From Vulcanimicrobiota bacterium (lineage in GTDB: Bacteria > Vulcanimicrobiota > Xenobia > Xenobiales > JADMJV01), in contig JAFKGI010000035.1 in the NCBI GenBank assembly GCA_017307785.1, forward strand, positions 22,042 through 86,041: DNA of 64,000 nucleotides, read 5' to 3'. Position numbers and translations under genes: made by a program. Shown piece after piece: positions 1 to 7,450 of this stretch (its first letter is position 1; each line of letters starts with the position of its first letter). Below the pieces are notes generated by a model. That model ran no database searches, was not told where the DNA came from, and saw only the letters and a program-made list of their open reading frames with translations.

Positions 1-235
1 GATTTGGAAGTCAGATTGGCCAATGCTGAGCCCTTAGAAAGGTCCTCGGGGGCGGTGGGGTAGGGGCGGGGAGAATCCTGCTTTAGAGTGGGAGCACTTT
101 TGAGGAAGCCAGGCTTCATCAAGCCGGTTTGCTGAGTTTGAGCGGTTTCCAGGCGGTCTTGGGGGACAACGGGTTTTTCCACCGGCCGGCTGGCTTTCTG
201 CGGGCCCTCCGGGATGGAGAAGCCGCCGATAGGGT
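1..235. other. Intergenic or upstream flank without a recognisable gene
   Basis: This stretch precedes the stop codon of the leftward permease gene. I see no coding frame with domain-like content, no clear terminator with a T-run and no RNA motif. It may hold the 3' end of a neighbouring transcript that lies outside the window. Confidence 0.5.
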
Positions 236-1492
236 TCACTGGGCAGGCTTGTCGGCGCGGCGACGGCGAGCGGCAGCTACCCGACGGGCGTGGCGCTCTT
301 CCATGACGGCCAGACGGGCCTCGACCGTGTGGAGTCGGGCCTTCAAGGCGATCTCTTCGCTTTCCAAGGAGGCCATGTGGGCTTGTTCGGCTTCTTCGTC
401 CACGGTGAGGAAGCGACCGTGGAACCAGACGAAGACGGACTTGATCATGGCGGCCAGAGGCACGCCCACCAGGGCACCCACGGGGCCGAGCAGTTCCGCT
501 CCCGAGAAAGCGGCCAGCAGCACGAACAGGGGCGAGACGCCGACGGCCTCACTCATGATGCGCGGAGCCATGACGCGTTCGACCACCAGGTTGACCGCAT
601 AGACGAGCACGGCCAGCTGGATGGCGTAGCCCATCTGGCCCACGTTGATGAGCCCCAAAATGATGGCGGTAATCGGGGGAATCACTTGATTGAGCACGGG
701 AATGGGCAGCGTCAGGGCCGCTACCACGGCGATAACCAGCGCGTAGGGGTTGGAATGAATGAGCAGACTGTGCACCAGCAAGACGGCCAGAGTCAGGGCG
801 CCACAGGTGCTGGCCAGAGTGATCTGGGCCTTGAGATAGCCACCGAAGATTTTGTTGAGGTCGCGGGCCAGGTTGACGATTTCCGTACGGTAGCTGACGG
901 GCAAGATCTCTAACAGACTTTGCCAGATACCGCCCCAGCGCAAAATCACGTAGATGGAGACGATCAGCGAAGTGAAGATGAGAAAGGCCGCCGAAACCAG
1001 GTGCAGGATGAAGTTGCGCATCCCCATCAGCATCGACTTGGCCATCTCGGTAGCGGAAGACTCGCTGCTGCGCAGCGCTTCTTCCAGTTGGGCCTGGTAC
1101 TGCACCGGCACCCGTGAGATGTAATTCTCCTGAAGGGTGGTGGCCAGGGCGGTGATGCGGTGGGAGAATTCCGGCAGTTGCGTGACCATGGCATTGACCT
1201 GACCCACGATCATAGGAACCAGGATGGCCGTGGCCAGCGCGCCGGTGGCGAAGAGAACCAGATAGACCAGTAAAATAGCCCGTCCGCGCGGAAATTTGTA
1301 GCGGTTTTCCAGCCAGGTGACGATCGAGTTGAGCAGATATGCGATCAGAAAAGCCATGCCGAAGATGGTCAGCGTGGTCTTGATTTGCTCGAGCGTCCAG
1401 AAGGCGATGACCAGCACCAGCAGCCACAACACGAGTCGGGACAGGGCTGGATTGATGAGGGCGGGGCGGATCTTCACGGTCGTCTGATTCAT
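236..1492 (-). CDS. AI-2E family (PerM/YdiK-like) inner-membrane permease
   Basis: A 418-aa polytopic membrane protein of the AI-2 exporter/PerM family, which exports small molecules or runs as an Na+/H+ antiporter depending on the member. Hydrophobic helices occur near residues 20-60 and 75-100, then a soluble stretch, then a cluster of helices around residues 180-370, the layout typical of the family. The C-terminal 45 residues are charged and probably a cytoplasmic coiled coil ending in an Arg-rich tail. I chose the ATG giving MNQTTVKIRP because the 42 upstream codons look non-coding. It is divergent from the Nudix gene, with about 70 bp between them. A TAACTT box lies 8 nt upstream of the start and there is no good Shine-Dalgarno sequence. 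The family assignment is firm; the substrate is unknown. Confidence 0.88.
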   Translation of the reverse strand: MNQTTVKIRPALINPALSRLVLWLLVLVIAFWTLEQIKTTLTIFGMAFLIAYLLNSIVTWLENRYKFPRGRAILLVYLVLFATGALATAILVPMIVGQVNAMVTQLPEFSHRITALATTLQENYISRVPVQYQAQLEEALRSSESSATEMAKSMLMGMRNFILHLVSAAFLIFTSLIVSIYVILRWGGIWQSLLEILPVSYRTEIVNLARDLNKIFGGYLKAQITLASTCGALTLAVLLVHSLLIHSNPYALVIAVVAALTLPIPVLNQVIPPITAIILGLINVGQMGYAIQLAVLVYAVNLVVERVMAPRIMSEAVGVSPLFVLLAAFSGAELLGPVGALVGVPLAAMIKSVFVWFHGRFLTVDEEAEQAHMASLESEEIALKARLHTVEARLAVMEERHARRVAAARRRRADKPAQ

Positions 1493-1562
1493 AGTCGGAG
1501 AAGTTATGAAAAATCGTGCAAAGGCCTCTTTAGAGTACTGCTTTGTGGGGAAATGAACGGCT

Positions 1563-1973
1563 ATGGATGAGGTGAGATCGGCGGTCCGAGTCATACTGGT
1601 GGACGGGAGCGGGCGCACGCTGTTGTTTCGTTCTGTCGACGATTACTGGTTCACGCCCGGTGGTGGCCTGGATGAAGGGGAAGATTTGGAGGCGGCCGCT
1701 CGACGCGAGGTGCTGGAAGAAGTGGGGCTGGAATTCGGGTCCCTGGGAGAGCCTCTGGGTAGCGAGCAGATCGAGTTTGTCTTTGAGGGCCGCCGTATCG
1801 TGCAGTTCCAGACCTACTTTCGGGTGCGCCTGGAGGGATTCCATGAGGTCTTGAGTGCTGGCTTTACCGAGGAAGAACTGCGCGGGGTAACGGCCCACCG
1901 CTGGTGGTCGCGCGAGGAAATTTCGGCGACCTCCGAGTTGATTTATCCGGCCCATTTGTTGGACTGGCTCTGA
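1563..1973 (+). CDS. Nudix hydrolase
   Basis: A 136-aa single-domain Nudix protein, cytosolic, expected to hydrolyse a nucleoside diphosphate linked to another moiety. The complete Nudix box G-x5-E-x7-REUxEExGU is visible, ending in REVLEEVGL at about residues 50-58, so the metal-binding glutamates are present. Length is normal for a MutT/NUDT-like domain. Family membership does not fix the substrate: housecleaning of oxidised nucleotides, dinucleoside polyphosphates or ADP-ribose are all possible. It is divergent from the permease gene. The ATG start has a GGGGAA stretch somewhat far upstream, so the initiation signal is weak; an ATG a few bases earlier is out of frame. Confidence 0.9.
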   Translation: MDEVRSAVRVILVDGSGRTLLFRSVDDYWFTPGGGLDEGEDLEAAARREVLEEVGLEFGSLGEPLGSEQIEFVFEGRRIVQFQTYFRVRLEGFHEVLSAGFTEEELRGVTAHRWWSREEISATSELIYPAHLLDWL

Positions 1974-2047
1974 AAAAAGTCTGACGCTCGACTTAAATTG
2001 TTAAGAAATATGCGAAGGTTGTTTCTTATCAAAGTCGGATTCTGGGG

Positions 2048-2060
2048 TAGACTGAGAGTA
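2048..2060 (+). promoter_or_regulatory. Leaderless-type -10 box (TAGACT, 6 nt before ATG)
   Basis: TAGACT at 2048-2053 ends 6 nt before the ATG at 2060, which places the predicted transcription start at or next to the start codon. TTATCA lies 16 nt upstream as a possible weak -35. The same spacing recurs before at least seven other genes here. Confidence 0.5.
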
Positions 2061-2599
2061 TGAATATCCCGTCCAACGGTTTTATGGTCAATACCGGCGC
2101 TCCGCTGCCTTTCGCCCCGCCTCCGCCTGGCGCGGCACCCATCCCCACGCCGCAGCCCGCCGCCGACAGTTGGACTCCCAGCGCCGCCCCGATGGGCGCT
2201 CCCGCCTATCAGCAGCCCACTTTCCAGGCCCAGCCCCAGACGCAAGCCCCGGCTCGCGAAGAGGGATATCAATTCGCCTGCTTCCGTCCGGAGAACTGGA
2301 CCTATCCGTCGACCTTGACCAACAACACCTACACGCCCTCGGGCAGCAGCGGATCGAGCGACCCGCGCGCCGCCATGATGCGCCAGCGTGAGGACGCTTT
2401 CCAACAGAACCGCCGCAATATGACGGCGGGCTGGAACAATTACAGCCGCAACATCGTCGACCCCAACCGCGGATACGGCGGCCAGGGCGTCAACGGCCAA
2501 TACGGCAATCAGTATGGCAATGGTTACAACAACCAGAATCCCGGCAGCTACCTTTACGGGGGCGGCAACCCGAACGGAATGCGTCGGCCCTACTACTAA
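2060..2599 (+). CDS. Proline/asparagine/glycine-rich low-complexity protein, unknown function
   Basis: I do not recognise this 179-aa protein. The first 70 residues are rich in Pro, Ala and Gln. A less biased centre (about residues 70-130) contains Trp, Tyr and Arg (FRPENWTYPS, RQREDAFQQNRRN). The C-terminal 45 residues are Asn/Gly/Tyr-rich with repeated YGNQYGNGYN-like units ending in RRPYY. There is no signal peptide or membrane segment. Such composition predicts intrinsic disorder and possible self-association. The next gene downstream encodes a proline-rich lipoprotein, so both may belong to the envelope, but this is only inference. Codon use matches the neighbours, and the leaderless-type promoter supports real expression. 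Confidence 0.65.
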   Translation: MNIPSNGFMVNTGAPLPFAPPPPGAAPIPTPQPAADSWTPSAAPMGAPAYQQPTFQAQPQTQAPAREEGYQFACFRPENWTYPSTLTNNTYTPSGSSGSSDPRAAMMRQREDAFQQNRRNMTAGWNNYSRNIVDPNRGYGGQGVNGQYGNQYGNGYNNQNPGSYLYGGGNPNGMRRPYY

Positions 2600-2668
2600 A
2601 TCCGAATCGGGATCCCGGTCCCGGCCAGGCGGGTACCTTTCCCCGCAGTTTGGATGCCGCTTCGGGCC

Positions 2669-2681
2669 TATGCTGGTTCTA
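2669..2681 (+). promoter_or_regulatory. Leaderless-type -10 box (TATGCT, 6 nt before ATG)
   Basis: TATGCT at 2669-2674 ends 6 nt before the ATG of the lipoprotein gene at 2681. No Shine-Dalgarno sequence fits that ATG, and the encoded signal peptide independently supports this start. Confidence 0.45.
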
Positions 2682-3244
2682 TGAGAAAAGCATGGATAGC
2701 CCTGACCCTGTTGGCGGCCGGGTGCAGCAGCTCACAGCCGGACATGGACGTCGTCACCAGCCACCAACGGCAAGAGCGGACCCAGGTGGTGGAGAACCGA
2801 CGGGTGGAAGTCACCCCTTCTCTAGAGCTCGTCGGTGAGCCCCGACCGCTGCCGACCCCCGCCCAACCGCGGGTATTGGTGACTCCGCCTATCGTGCAGC
2901 CGTCCCCGGTCCAACCGCCGCAGCCCGCGAGTCGCCCCATGGCTCAAGCGGCTCCGCAGCAGCAGGAGCCTCCGAAACTCGAATTTCAAGTCGGCCCGCC
3001 GGTCGTGATCAATACGGTCCCCACACCGATTGCCACGCCGAGCCCGGTCTATCAGCCCCCGCCCCCCTCACCCGCGCCGACCCCGGCTTACGTGGCCCCC
3101 AGTGTGCCGCAGTATCAGGGGGTTTTGGAGACGGCAGACGGCATGAGCTACCAGAACGGGGGAGTGAACGGCACCACCGCGCCGCTTCTTCCTACTCCCA
3201 CCCCGGCTCTACCTACGGCTGAGGGCTTTGAATACCGTCCTTAA
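2681..3244 (+). CDS. Proline-rich lipoprotein
   Basis: A 187-aa lipoprotein of unknown function. The N-terminus MRKAWIALTLLAAGCSSS is a textbook type II signal peptide with lipobox LAAGC, cleaved before Cys15. The mature part is Pro/Gln/Thr/Val-rich and looks like an extended, wall- or periplasm-spanning disordered chain, with no enzymatic domain. I chose the ATG at 2681 because it creates the signal peptide; the upstream in-frame ATG adds nine unrelated residues. Its last 32 bp overlap, tail to tail, the end of the convergent glucanase gene. A structural or anchoring role in the envelope is likely but cannot be proven from sequence. Confidence 0.75.
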   Translation: MRKAWIALTLLAAGCSSSQPDMDVVTSHQRQERTQVVENRRVEVTPSLELVGEPRPLPTPAQPRVLVTPPIVQPSPVQPPQPASRPMAQAAPQQQEPPKLEFQVGPPVVINTVPTPIATPSPVYQPPPPSPAPTPAYVAPSVPQYQGVLETADGMSYQNGGVNGTTAPLLPTPTPALPTAEGFEYRP

Positions 3245-4535
3245 GGGCGGACAGACGGCGAGTGAAGCCGAGTTTGCGCAGCCCATCCTGCACCTCAGGA
3301 CATGACATGAACAGGCGCCAGAGCAGTCCGCTACGATAGTTCTCCATCATGACGACGATCGGACCCTGGTCGATGGCCAGGTAGCGCTGGGGATACCAGT
3401 CGTCCTGTTCGCTGAAGGCGTCGTAGGGACCATAGGGGCCATAAATCTTCTCTCCCCAGTGGTGCATGGCCGCGCTGGCTTCGCGCGGTAAATAAGGAAA
3501 GGAAGACAGGGCCGCGGTGGGAGAGATGACGCCCAGGTCATCTCGCTCGGAGGGGGCGTGGGCGGCGTAGCCCTTGACCGAATAGCTGGCGGTCAGGCCC
3601 CAGTTGTCGGGTCCGTAGCCCTTGAATTTCTTGGGGTTCTTCACGCACCAGGCGTAGTTGATCTGGGCCTGATTGTGAGTTTCTTGTTGGTAGTCCGCGT
3701 ATTTGTCCGAGAGTCCTCGTGGGTCCAGGCCCAGCCACGAGTAGTGGGCCCAGAAGAGCGGACCGCCGTTGACCGCGTCACCCTGATGGTGTAGCTGCAA
3801 GGGGATTCCCAGAGCCGGATGGGGATCGCGAATCTTGCCGTTTTCGGCCCAACCCTGGTGATACACCTCGGGGCTGACCGGGTGGGTCGGGGAAGAAGCG
3901 GCCAGCACATACATGATCATGCACTCGTTGTAGCCGTGCACCGGAAAGTTCATCTGCCAGGCGTAGTTGGGACTCCAGTGCCAGTAGAGCACGTTTTGCC
4001 CGTTGCGGAACCAGTCGAAATCGATATCTCGCCAGAGGGCGTCGAAGCGATTGGCTAAAGCTTTTTCGCGGGGCGAGCCGTCGCGAAAATACTGGCGCAC
4101 GCAGAGCATTCCCTGAGCCAGGAAAGACGTCTCGACCAGGTCGCCGCCGTCGTCTTTTTTGCCGAACGGTTTCACCTTGCCGCTCGGGCCGTGAATCCAG
4201 TGCGGCCAGGCTCCGTGGAAGCGATCGGCCTTTTCCAGGTAGCCGGCGATGCGCTCGAAGCGCTCGACCGCTTCTTCCCGCGAGATGTAGCCGCGTTCGA
4301 TTCCCGAGAGCAGGGCCATCAAGCCAAAGCCGCTGCCGCCAGTGGTGACCGTGTCCTGGTCGTTGTCGGGATAGACGTTGTCGCAGTGAATGCGCTCGCG
4401 GGCCAGGCCGCTGGTGGGTTCGGCTCCTTCCCAGAAATATTGGAAGGTCGATTTTTGCACCCGCTCAAAAACCGGGTCTACTTCTTGGGCGGCCAGGGGG
4501 GCTGCCAGCAACAACAAGGCCAGGATTCGTTTCAT
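3213..4535 (-). CDS. Secreted GH144-like glucanase (PF10091 glucoamylase-like family)
   Basis: A 440-aa secreted protein of the 'glucoamylase-like' (alpha/alpha)6-barrel family PF10091, whose characterised members are GH144 endo-beta-1,2-glucanases. MKRILALLLLAAPLAAQ is a Sec signal peptide ending in A-x-A. The mature enzyme shows family signatures early on (KSTFQYFWEGAEP, then GGSGFGLMALLSGI) and later the WHWSPNYAWQMNF and YNECMIMYVLAASSPTHP blocks, with many Trp and acidic residues expected in a glycan cleft. Length is normal. The probable role is periplasmic or extracellular breakdown of beta-1,2-glucan or a related oligosaccharide. The family name 'glucoamylase' should not be read as starch hydrolysis. 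The gene ends inside the last codons of the convergent lipoprotein gene. I chose the start at 4535 because it opens the signal peptide. Confidence 0.85.
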   Translation of the reverse strand: MKRILALLLLAAPLAAQEVDPVFERVQKSTFQYFWEGAEPTSGLARERIHCDNVYPDNDQDTVTTGGSGFGLMALLSGIERGYISREEAVERFERIAGYLEKADRFHGAWPHWIHGPSGKVKPFGKKDDGGDLVETSFLAQGMLCVRQYFRDGSPREKALANRFDALWRDIDFDWFRNGQNVLYWHWSPNYAWQMNFPVHGYNECMIMYVLAASSPTHPVSPEVYHQGWAENGKIRDPHPALGIPLQLHHQGDAVNGGPLFWAHYSWLGLDPRGLSDKYADYQQETHNQAQINYAWCVKNPKKFKGYGPDNWGLTASYSVKGYAAHAPSERDDLGVISPTAALSSFPYLPREASAAMHHWGEKIYGPYGPYDAFSEQDDWYPQRYLAIDQGPIVVMMENYRSGLLWRLFMSCPEVQDGLRKLGFTRRLSALKDGIQSPQP

Positions 4536-4683
4536 AAGGGCAGGCGGTTCGCGCCCCCGGGGCAAATTCATTTCTTAAGCGGAATCAACAAAGGGACATC
4601 AAAGATTTACATAGTTAACAAGGCGTTTACGCTGGGGGGACTTGCGCCGCGGGTACGTGTGGCATAATCGACAAAACCCCCAT

Positions 4684-4696
4684 GAGGAGATGGCAA
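4684..4696 (+). promoter_or_regulatory. Shine-Dalgarno deciding the start of the transglycosylase gene
   Basis: GAGGAG at 4684-4689 lies 6 nt before the ATG at 4696, but it directly abuts the ATG at 4690. The spacing therefore favours 4696 as the start. Upstream, CATAAT at 4663-4668 is a plausible -10, with TTGCGC 15 nt before it. Confidence 0.6.
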
Positions 4697-5736
4697 TGAT
4701 CAAACCCAATAACGTCGGGACTAACAGCCAGATCAAAGAAAAGCCTGCGGTTGCCAAAAAGGAACCAGCGACGGCCATCAAGCCTGCCGAAAAGAAGCCT
4801 GAGGCCAAACCGGTCGAGCTTTCCAAGGAGGCCAAGAGCGGCGAGAAGGCCGACACCAAGGGACTGACCGATGCCCTGGCCGGCAACTTTGGCGACGACA
4901 AGAAGCCCAAGGACGCCAAAGAGGGCGAGAAAGATCCCAAGACGGGCGAAACCAAAGCCAAGACCCCCGAAGAGAAGAAGCAAGTTCAACAGAAGATCGA
5001 CAAGCTCAACAAAGAGCTCGAGGAAGCCAAGAAAAAGGGCGACCAGGAAGCGATCAAGCGCCTCACCGGCGAGATCGCCAATCTGCAGGGCCAGCTGGGT
5101 GACCCGGCCGGTAACAAGGGTGGCGATAACAAAGGCGGCACTCCTCCGGTGGACGGCGGAAACAATGGCGGCGCGGCTCCTGCCGGCGGCAACAACGGCG
5201 GTAACCAGGGTGGCGCGGCTCCGGCCGGTGGCAATCAGGGCGGTAACCAGGGCGGCGCAGCTCCGGCTGGCGGCAATCAGGGTGGCGCGGCTCCGGCCGG
5301 CGGGAACCAGGGTGCCGGTGGAGCCAACGAAGCGGGTGCGGGCCAGGGTGCCGGCGCCGGCAAGGAAGAGGTCGACCAGTTTATTCAGTTCGCGGCTCAG
5401 TCGTATGGTGCCGACCCGAAGGTGTTGAGCGAAATCGCCCGTCGCGAATCGAATTTCAATACCGGTGACGTGGCCAACAACTGGGACAGCAACGCCAAGA
5501 AAGGCACGCCTTCCAAAGGCATGTTCCAGTTCATTGAACCGACCTTCAAGTCGATGATGCCGCAGGCCAAGGCCGCCAATCCCGGCGCCTGGCAGGGTGT
5601 CAGCGAAAACTGGACCGACTGGAAGGCGCAAGCCTTGACGACCGCCTGGGCCATCACCCACGGCAAGGGTAGCCACTGGTCCACTTACCAATCGGCGATG
5701 AACACCGCGCGTGGAGGCGGCACTCAGAACGCCTAA
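4696..5736 (+). CDS. Lytic transglycosylase-domain protein without a signal peptide
   Basis: A 346-aa protein in four parts. Residues 1-90 are Lys/Glu/Pro-rich and disordered. About residues 90-135 form a short charged coiled coil. About residues 140-220 are tandem GGNQGGAAPAGGNQ-like repeats. About residues 225-340 form a C-terminal SLT (soluble lytic transglycosylase, lysozyme-fold) domain. In this domain RRESNFN carries the likely catalytic Glu251, followed by SKGMFQFIEPTF, the usual GLMQ/GxFQ-type motif. The family cleaves the MurNAc-GlcNAc bond of peptidoglycan with 1,6-anhydro formation. Oddly, there is no Sec or Tat signal, so the enzyme must leave by another route, act after lysis, or be injected. 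It stands alone, with its own Shine-Dalgarno and a strong terminator behind it. Confidence 0.82.
   Translation: MIKPNNVGTNSQIKEKPAVAKKEPATAIKPAEKKPEAKPVELSKEAKSGEKADTKGLTDALAGNFGDDKKPKDAKEGEKDPKTGETKAKTPEEKKQVQQKIDKLNKELEEAKKKGDQEAIKRLTGEIANLQGQLGDPAGNKGGDNKGGTPPVDGGNNGGAAPAGGNNGGNQGGAAPAGGNQGGNQGGAAPAGGNQGGAAPAGGNQGAGGANEAGAGQGAGAGKEEVDQFIQFAAQSYGADPKVLSEIARRESNFNTGDVANNWDSNAKKGTPSKGMFQFIEPTFKSMMPQAKAANPGAWQGVSENWTDWKAQALTTAWAITHGKGSHWSTYQSAMNTARGGGTQNA
5154..5330 (+). repeat. In-gene tandem repeats encoding GGNQGGAAPAGGNQ units
   Basis: The coding DNA repeats imperfect units with a core like GGTGGCGCGGCTCCGGC, giving four to five copies of a Gly/Asn/Gln/Ala/Pro linker. Such tracts can change copy number by slippage and so alter linker length between the coiled coil and the enzyme domain. 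Confidence 0.7.
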
Positions 5737-5759
5737 AAGATCGGTTTTGTTCGTTGACG

Positions 5760-5788
5760 AAGGCGAGGGCGAGAGCCCTCGCCTTTGT
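5760..5788 (+). terminator. Rho-independent terminator of the transglycosylase gene
   Basis: A perfect 11-bp stem AAGGCGAGGGC / GCCCTCGCCTT (5760-5770 and 5775-5785) with loop GAGA is followed by a short T-rich stretch, 24 bp after the stop codon. Confidence 0.8.
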
Positions 5789-5806
5789 GCTTGCTCGCGG
5801 CAATAT

Positions 5807-5873
5807 GTGCCTACGGGAGCGGCACTTTGTGCCTACCGGGGCAGCAACTTCGGCGCGGTGCCTACGGGGCGGC
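5807..5873 (+). repeat. Three degenerate direct repeats GTGCCTACSGGGC-type
   Basis: Copies start at 5807 (GTGCCTACGGGAGCGGC), 5829 (GTGCCTACCGGGGCAGC) and 5858 (GTGCCTACGGGGCGGC). They lie between the terminator and the next Shine-Dalgarno and could be regulator sites or remnants of a REP-like element. No function can be assigned. Confidence 0.4.
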
Positions 5874-5916
5874 TCCGGCCTAGGAAGATCGGGGTTCTTA
5901 GAGGAAGTTTTGCCCT

Positions 5917-7446
5917 ATGAAGATGCTCAAGCGAATGTTGCTGACCACCCTGCTGTTGCCCGCTCTATCGGTCGCGGTCGACCTGCGGGGGCGAGCGGTG
6001 ATCTGTGTGCTGGCGTCGGATAAGAGCACCTATCAGCAACTGAGCGGACTGATCGCCGAGCGGCGCGATGCGCTGAAGATCGGCTACAACGCGGCCACGG
6101 GCAAGGGCATCGTGATCTACGACAAGCAGGTCTCCCCCCAGGACCGCAAGCGGCTGGGGATTGGCGACCAGGCGCTACCCTGCATGGCCATTGTGCGCAT
6201 GTCGGCGGTGGCCAATCCCGAGAAAGTGCTGGGCAATCCACCGGCCATCCAGCGCAACATGTCGTGCCTCTTTGAGGCCGATCTGATGATTTCGCGGCTT
6301 TTGAATATGGAGTCCGAGACTTATTGCGTTCAGCGAACCGGCCTGAGTCTCGATACGGTTCGCTACATTCGCAACCTGACCAGGCCGAATGCGAGTTTGC
6401 TCTACTGCGTGGGACGCAATGACGAGGAGGCCAATCAACTGGACCTGGCCTATCTGGTGGCCAGTACGCGGCGCAGCAAAACTCCACCGGCTTCCGTGCA
6501 TGTATCTGAAGATGCCCTCAGTGACGATATTTTGGCGCGGCTGGGAGCTCCGCGTGGAACCGCTCCATTTATGGCCGTGGTGAGCAATTCCGCCGACGGG
6601 AATCCGGTCTCCATCAAGCCCGATAGCCTGATCCGCAACATCACCGACATTCCTGGTTCGGCCGAAGCGATGGCCGTCTATCAGGAGTCTGGCTCGATGC
6701 CTACCTCGGTCACCAAGAAGGTACCGCCTATGGTGCTCGACCGGGGCAATGTGGAGAATGGCGCGAGGGCTGGCGGTGGATTGAAGTATGCGCTGGAACT
6801 CAGCAATGTGCGTCCGGGTCCGGATGAGCGTCCGATTATGCAAGTCAGTGCCGTGCTCAAGAATGCCAGCGGGTTGGAAGTCACTCGCGATCAATCCAAC
6901 ATTTCGGTCAACGTCAAAGACTACAAAACTCGCTTGAACGGTCAGCTGAACTTGCCCTCCAGCCTGGCCTCCGGCGATTATACTCTGGAATTGGAAGTCA
7001 CCGAGATTCTCTCGCTGCAGCGAACTTCGACTTCCCTGCCCGCTCGCATTGTCGGCGGCGGCGGCTCGACCGGAACCACCGGATCGACTTCCGGCAATCC
7101 GAATGTCATCACCCAGACGGATACCACCGATACGTTGCTGCCGGGACAGAGCATTATCGTCAAAGGTCGGCTGACCTCGCGCAATGGCAATTACTTCTTC
7201 GCCATTCAGGGTGACGGAAATCTAGTGATTTATAACGGCAATCAACCGGTCTGGCAAAGCGACACCCGCGCCTCGAAGGTGGTCTTTGGACTCGATTCCG
7301 ACGGCTGGTTGCGCCTCAGAGACGAGGACGGCAAGACGGTCTGGAAGTCCAACACCGGCACCGGCACTTCCCTGGTTATGCAGGACGACGGACGCCTCGT
7401 CATGTTCCGAGGCTCCAGCCCTATCTGGTCGGTGGGTAGACGGTGA
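5917..7446 (+). CDS. Secreted protein with C-terminal bulb-lectin (B-lectin) domain
   Basis: A 509-aa exported protein. MKMLKRMLLTTLLLPALSVAV is a signal peptide. Residues about 25-270 form an unassigned domain with several Cys (for example CVLASDK, PCMAI, MSCLF, YCVQR, LYCVG). Residues about 285-375 look like a beta-sandwich. A Gly/Ser/Thr linker follows. The last 115 residues are a bulb-type mannose-specific lectin (GNA-like) domain with the sugar-binding signature QGDGNLVIY and a degenerate second copy, QDDGRLVMF. Known B-lectins bind alpha-mannose on glycans. The Shine-Dalgarno GAGGAAG at 5901-5907, 9 nt upstream, supports the start. The gene stops 4 bp before the end of the convergent subtilase gene. 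A cell-surface or secreted glycan-binding role is likely; the N-terminal half is unknown. Confidence 0.75.
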   Translation: MKMLKRMLLTTLLLPALSVAVDLRGRAVICVLASDKSTYQQLSGLIAERRDALKIGYNAATGKGIVIYDKQVSPQDRKRLGIGDQALPCMAIVRMSAVANPEKVLGNPPAIQRNMSCLFEADLMISRLLNMESETYCVQRTGLSLDTVRYIRNLTRPNASLLYCVGRNDEEANQLDLAYLVASTRRSKTPPASVHVSEDALSDDILARLGAPRGTAPFMAVVSNSADGNPVSIKPDSLIRNITDIPGSAEAMAVYQESGSMPTSVTKKVPPMVLDRGNVENGARAGGGLKYALELSNVRPGPDERPIMQVSAVLKNASGLEVTRDQSNISVNVKDYKTRLNGQLNLPSSLASGDYTLELEVTEILSLQRTSTSLPARIVGGGGSTGTTGSTSGNPNVITQTDTTDTLLPGQSIIVKGRLTSRNGNYFFAIQGDGNLVIYNGNQPVWQSDTRASKVVFGLDSDGWLRLRDEDGKTVWKSNTGTGTSLVMQDDGRLVMFRGSSPIWSVGRR

Positions 7447-7450
7447 CCTT

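Noticed and set aside
3213..4535. Glucoamylase (starch-degrading GH15) annotation
   Set aside because: The sequence belongs to the PF10091/GH144 group, whose characterised members cut beta-1,2-glucan; the GH15 active-site blocks are absent.
5154..5330. Tandem repeats considered as a CRISPR array
   Set aside because: The repeats are in frame, encode a Gly/Asn/Gln linker and have no unique spacers.
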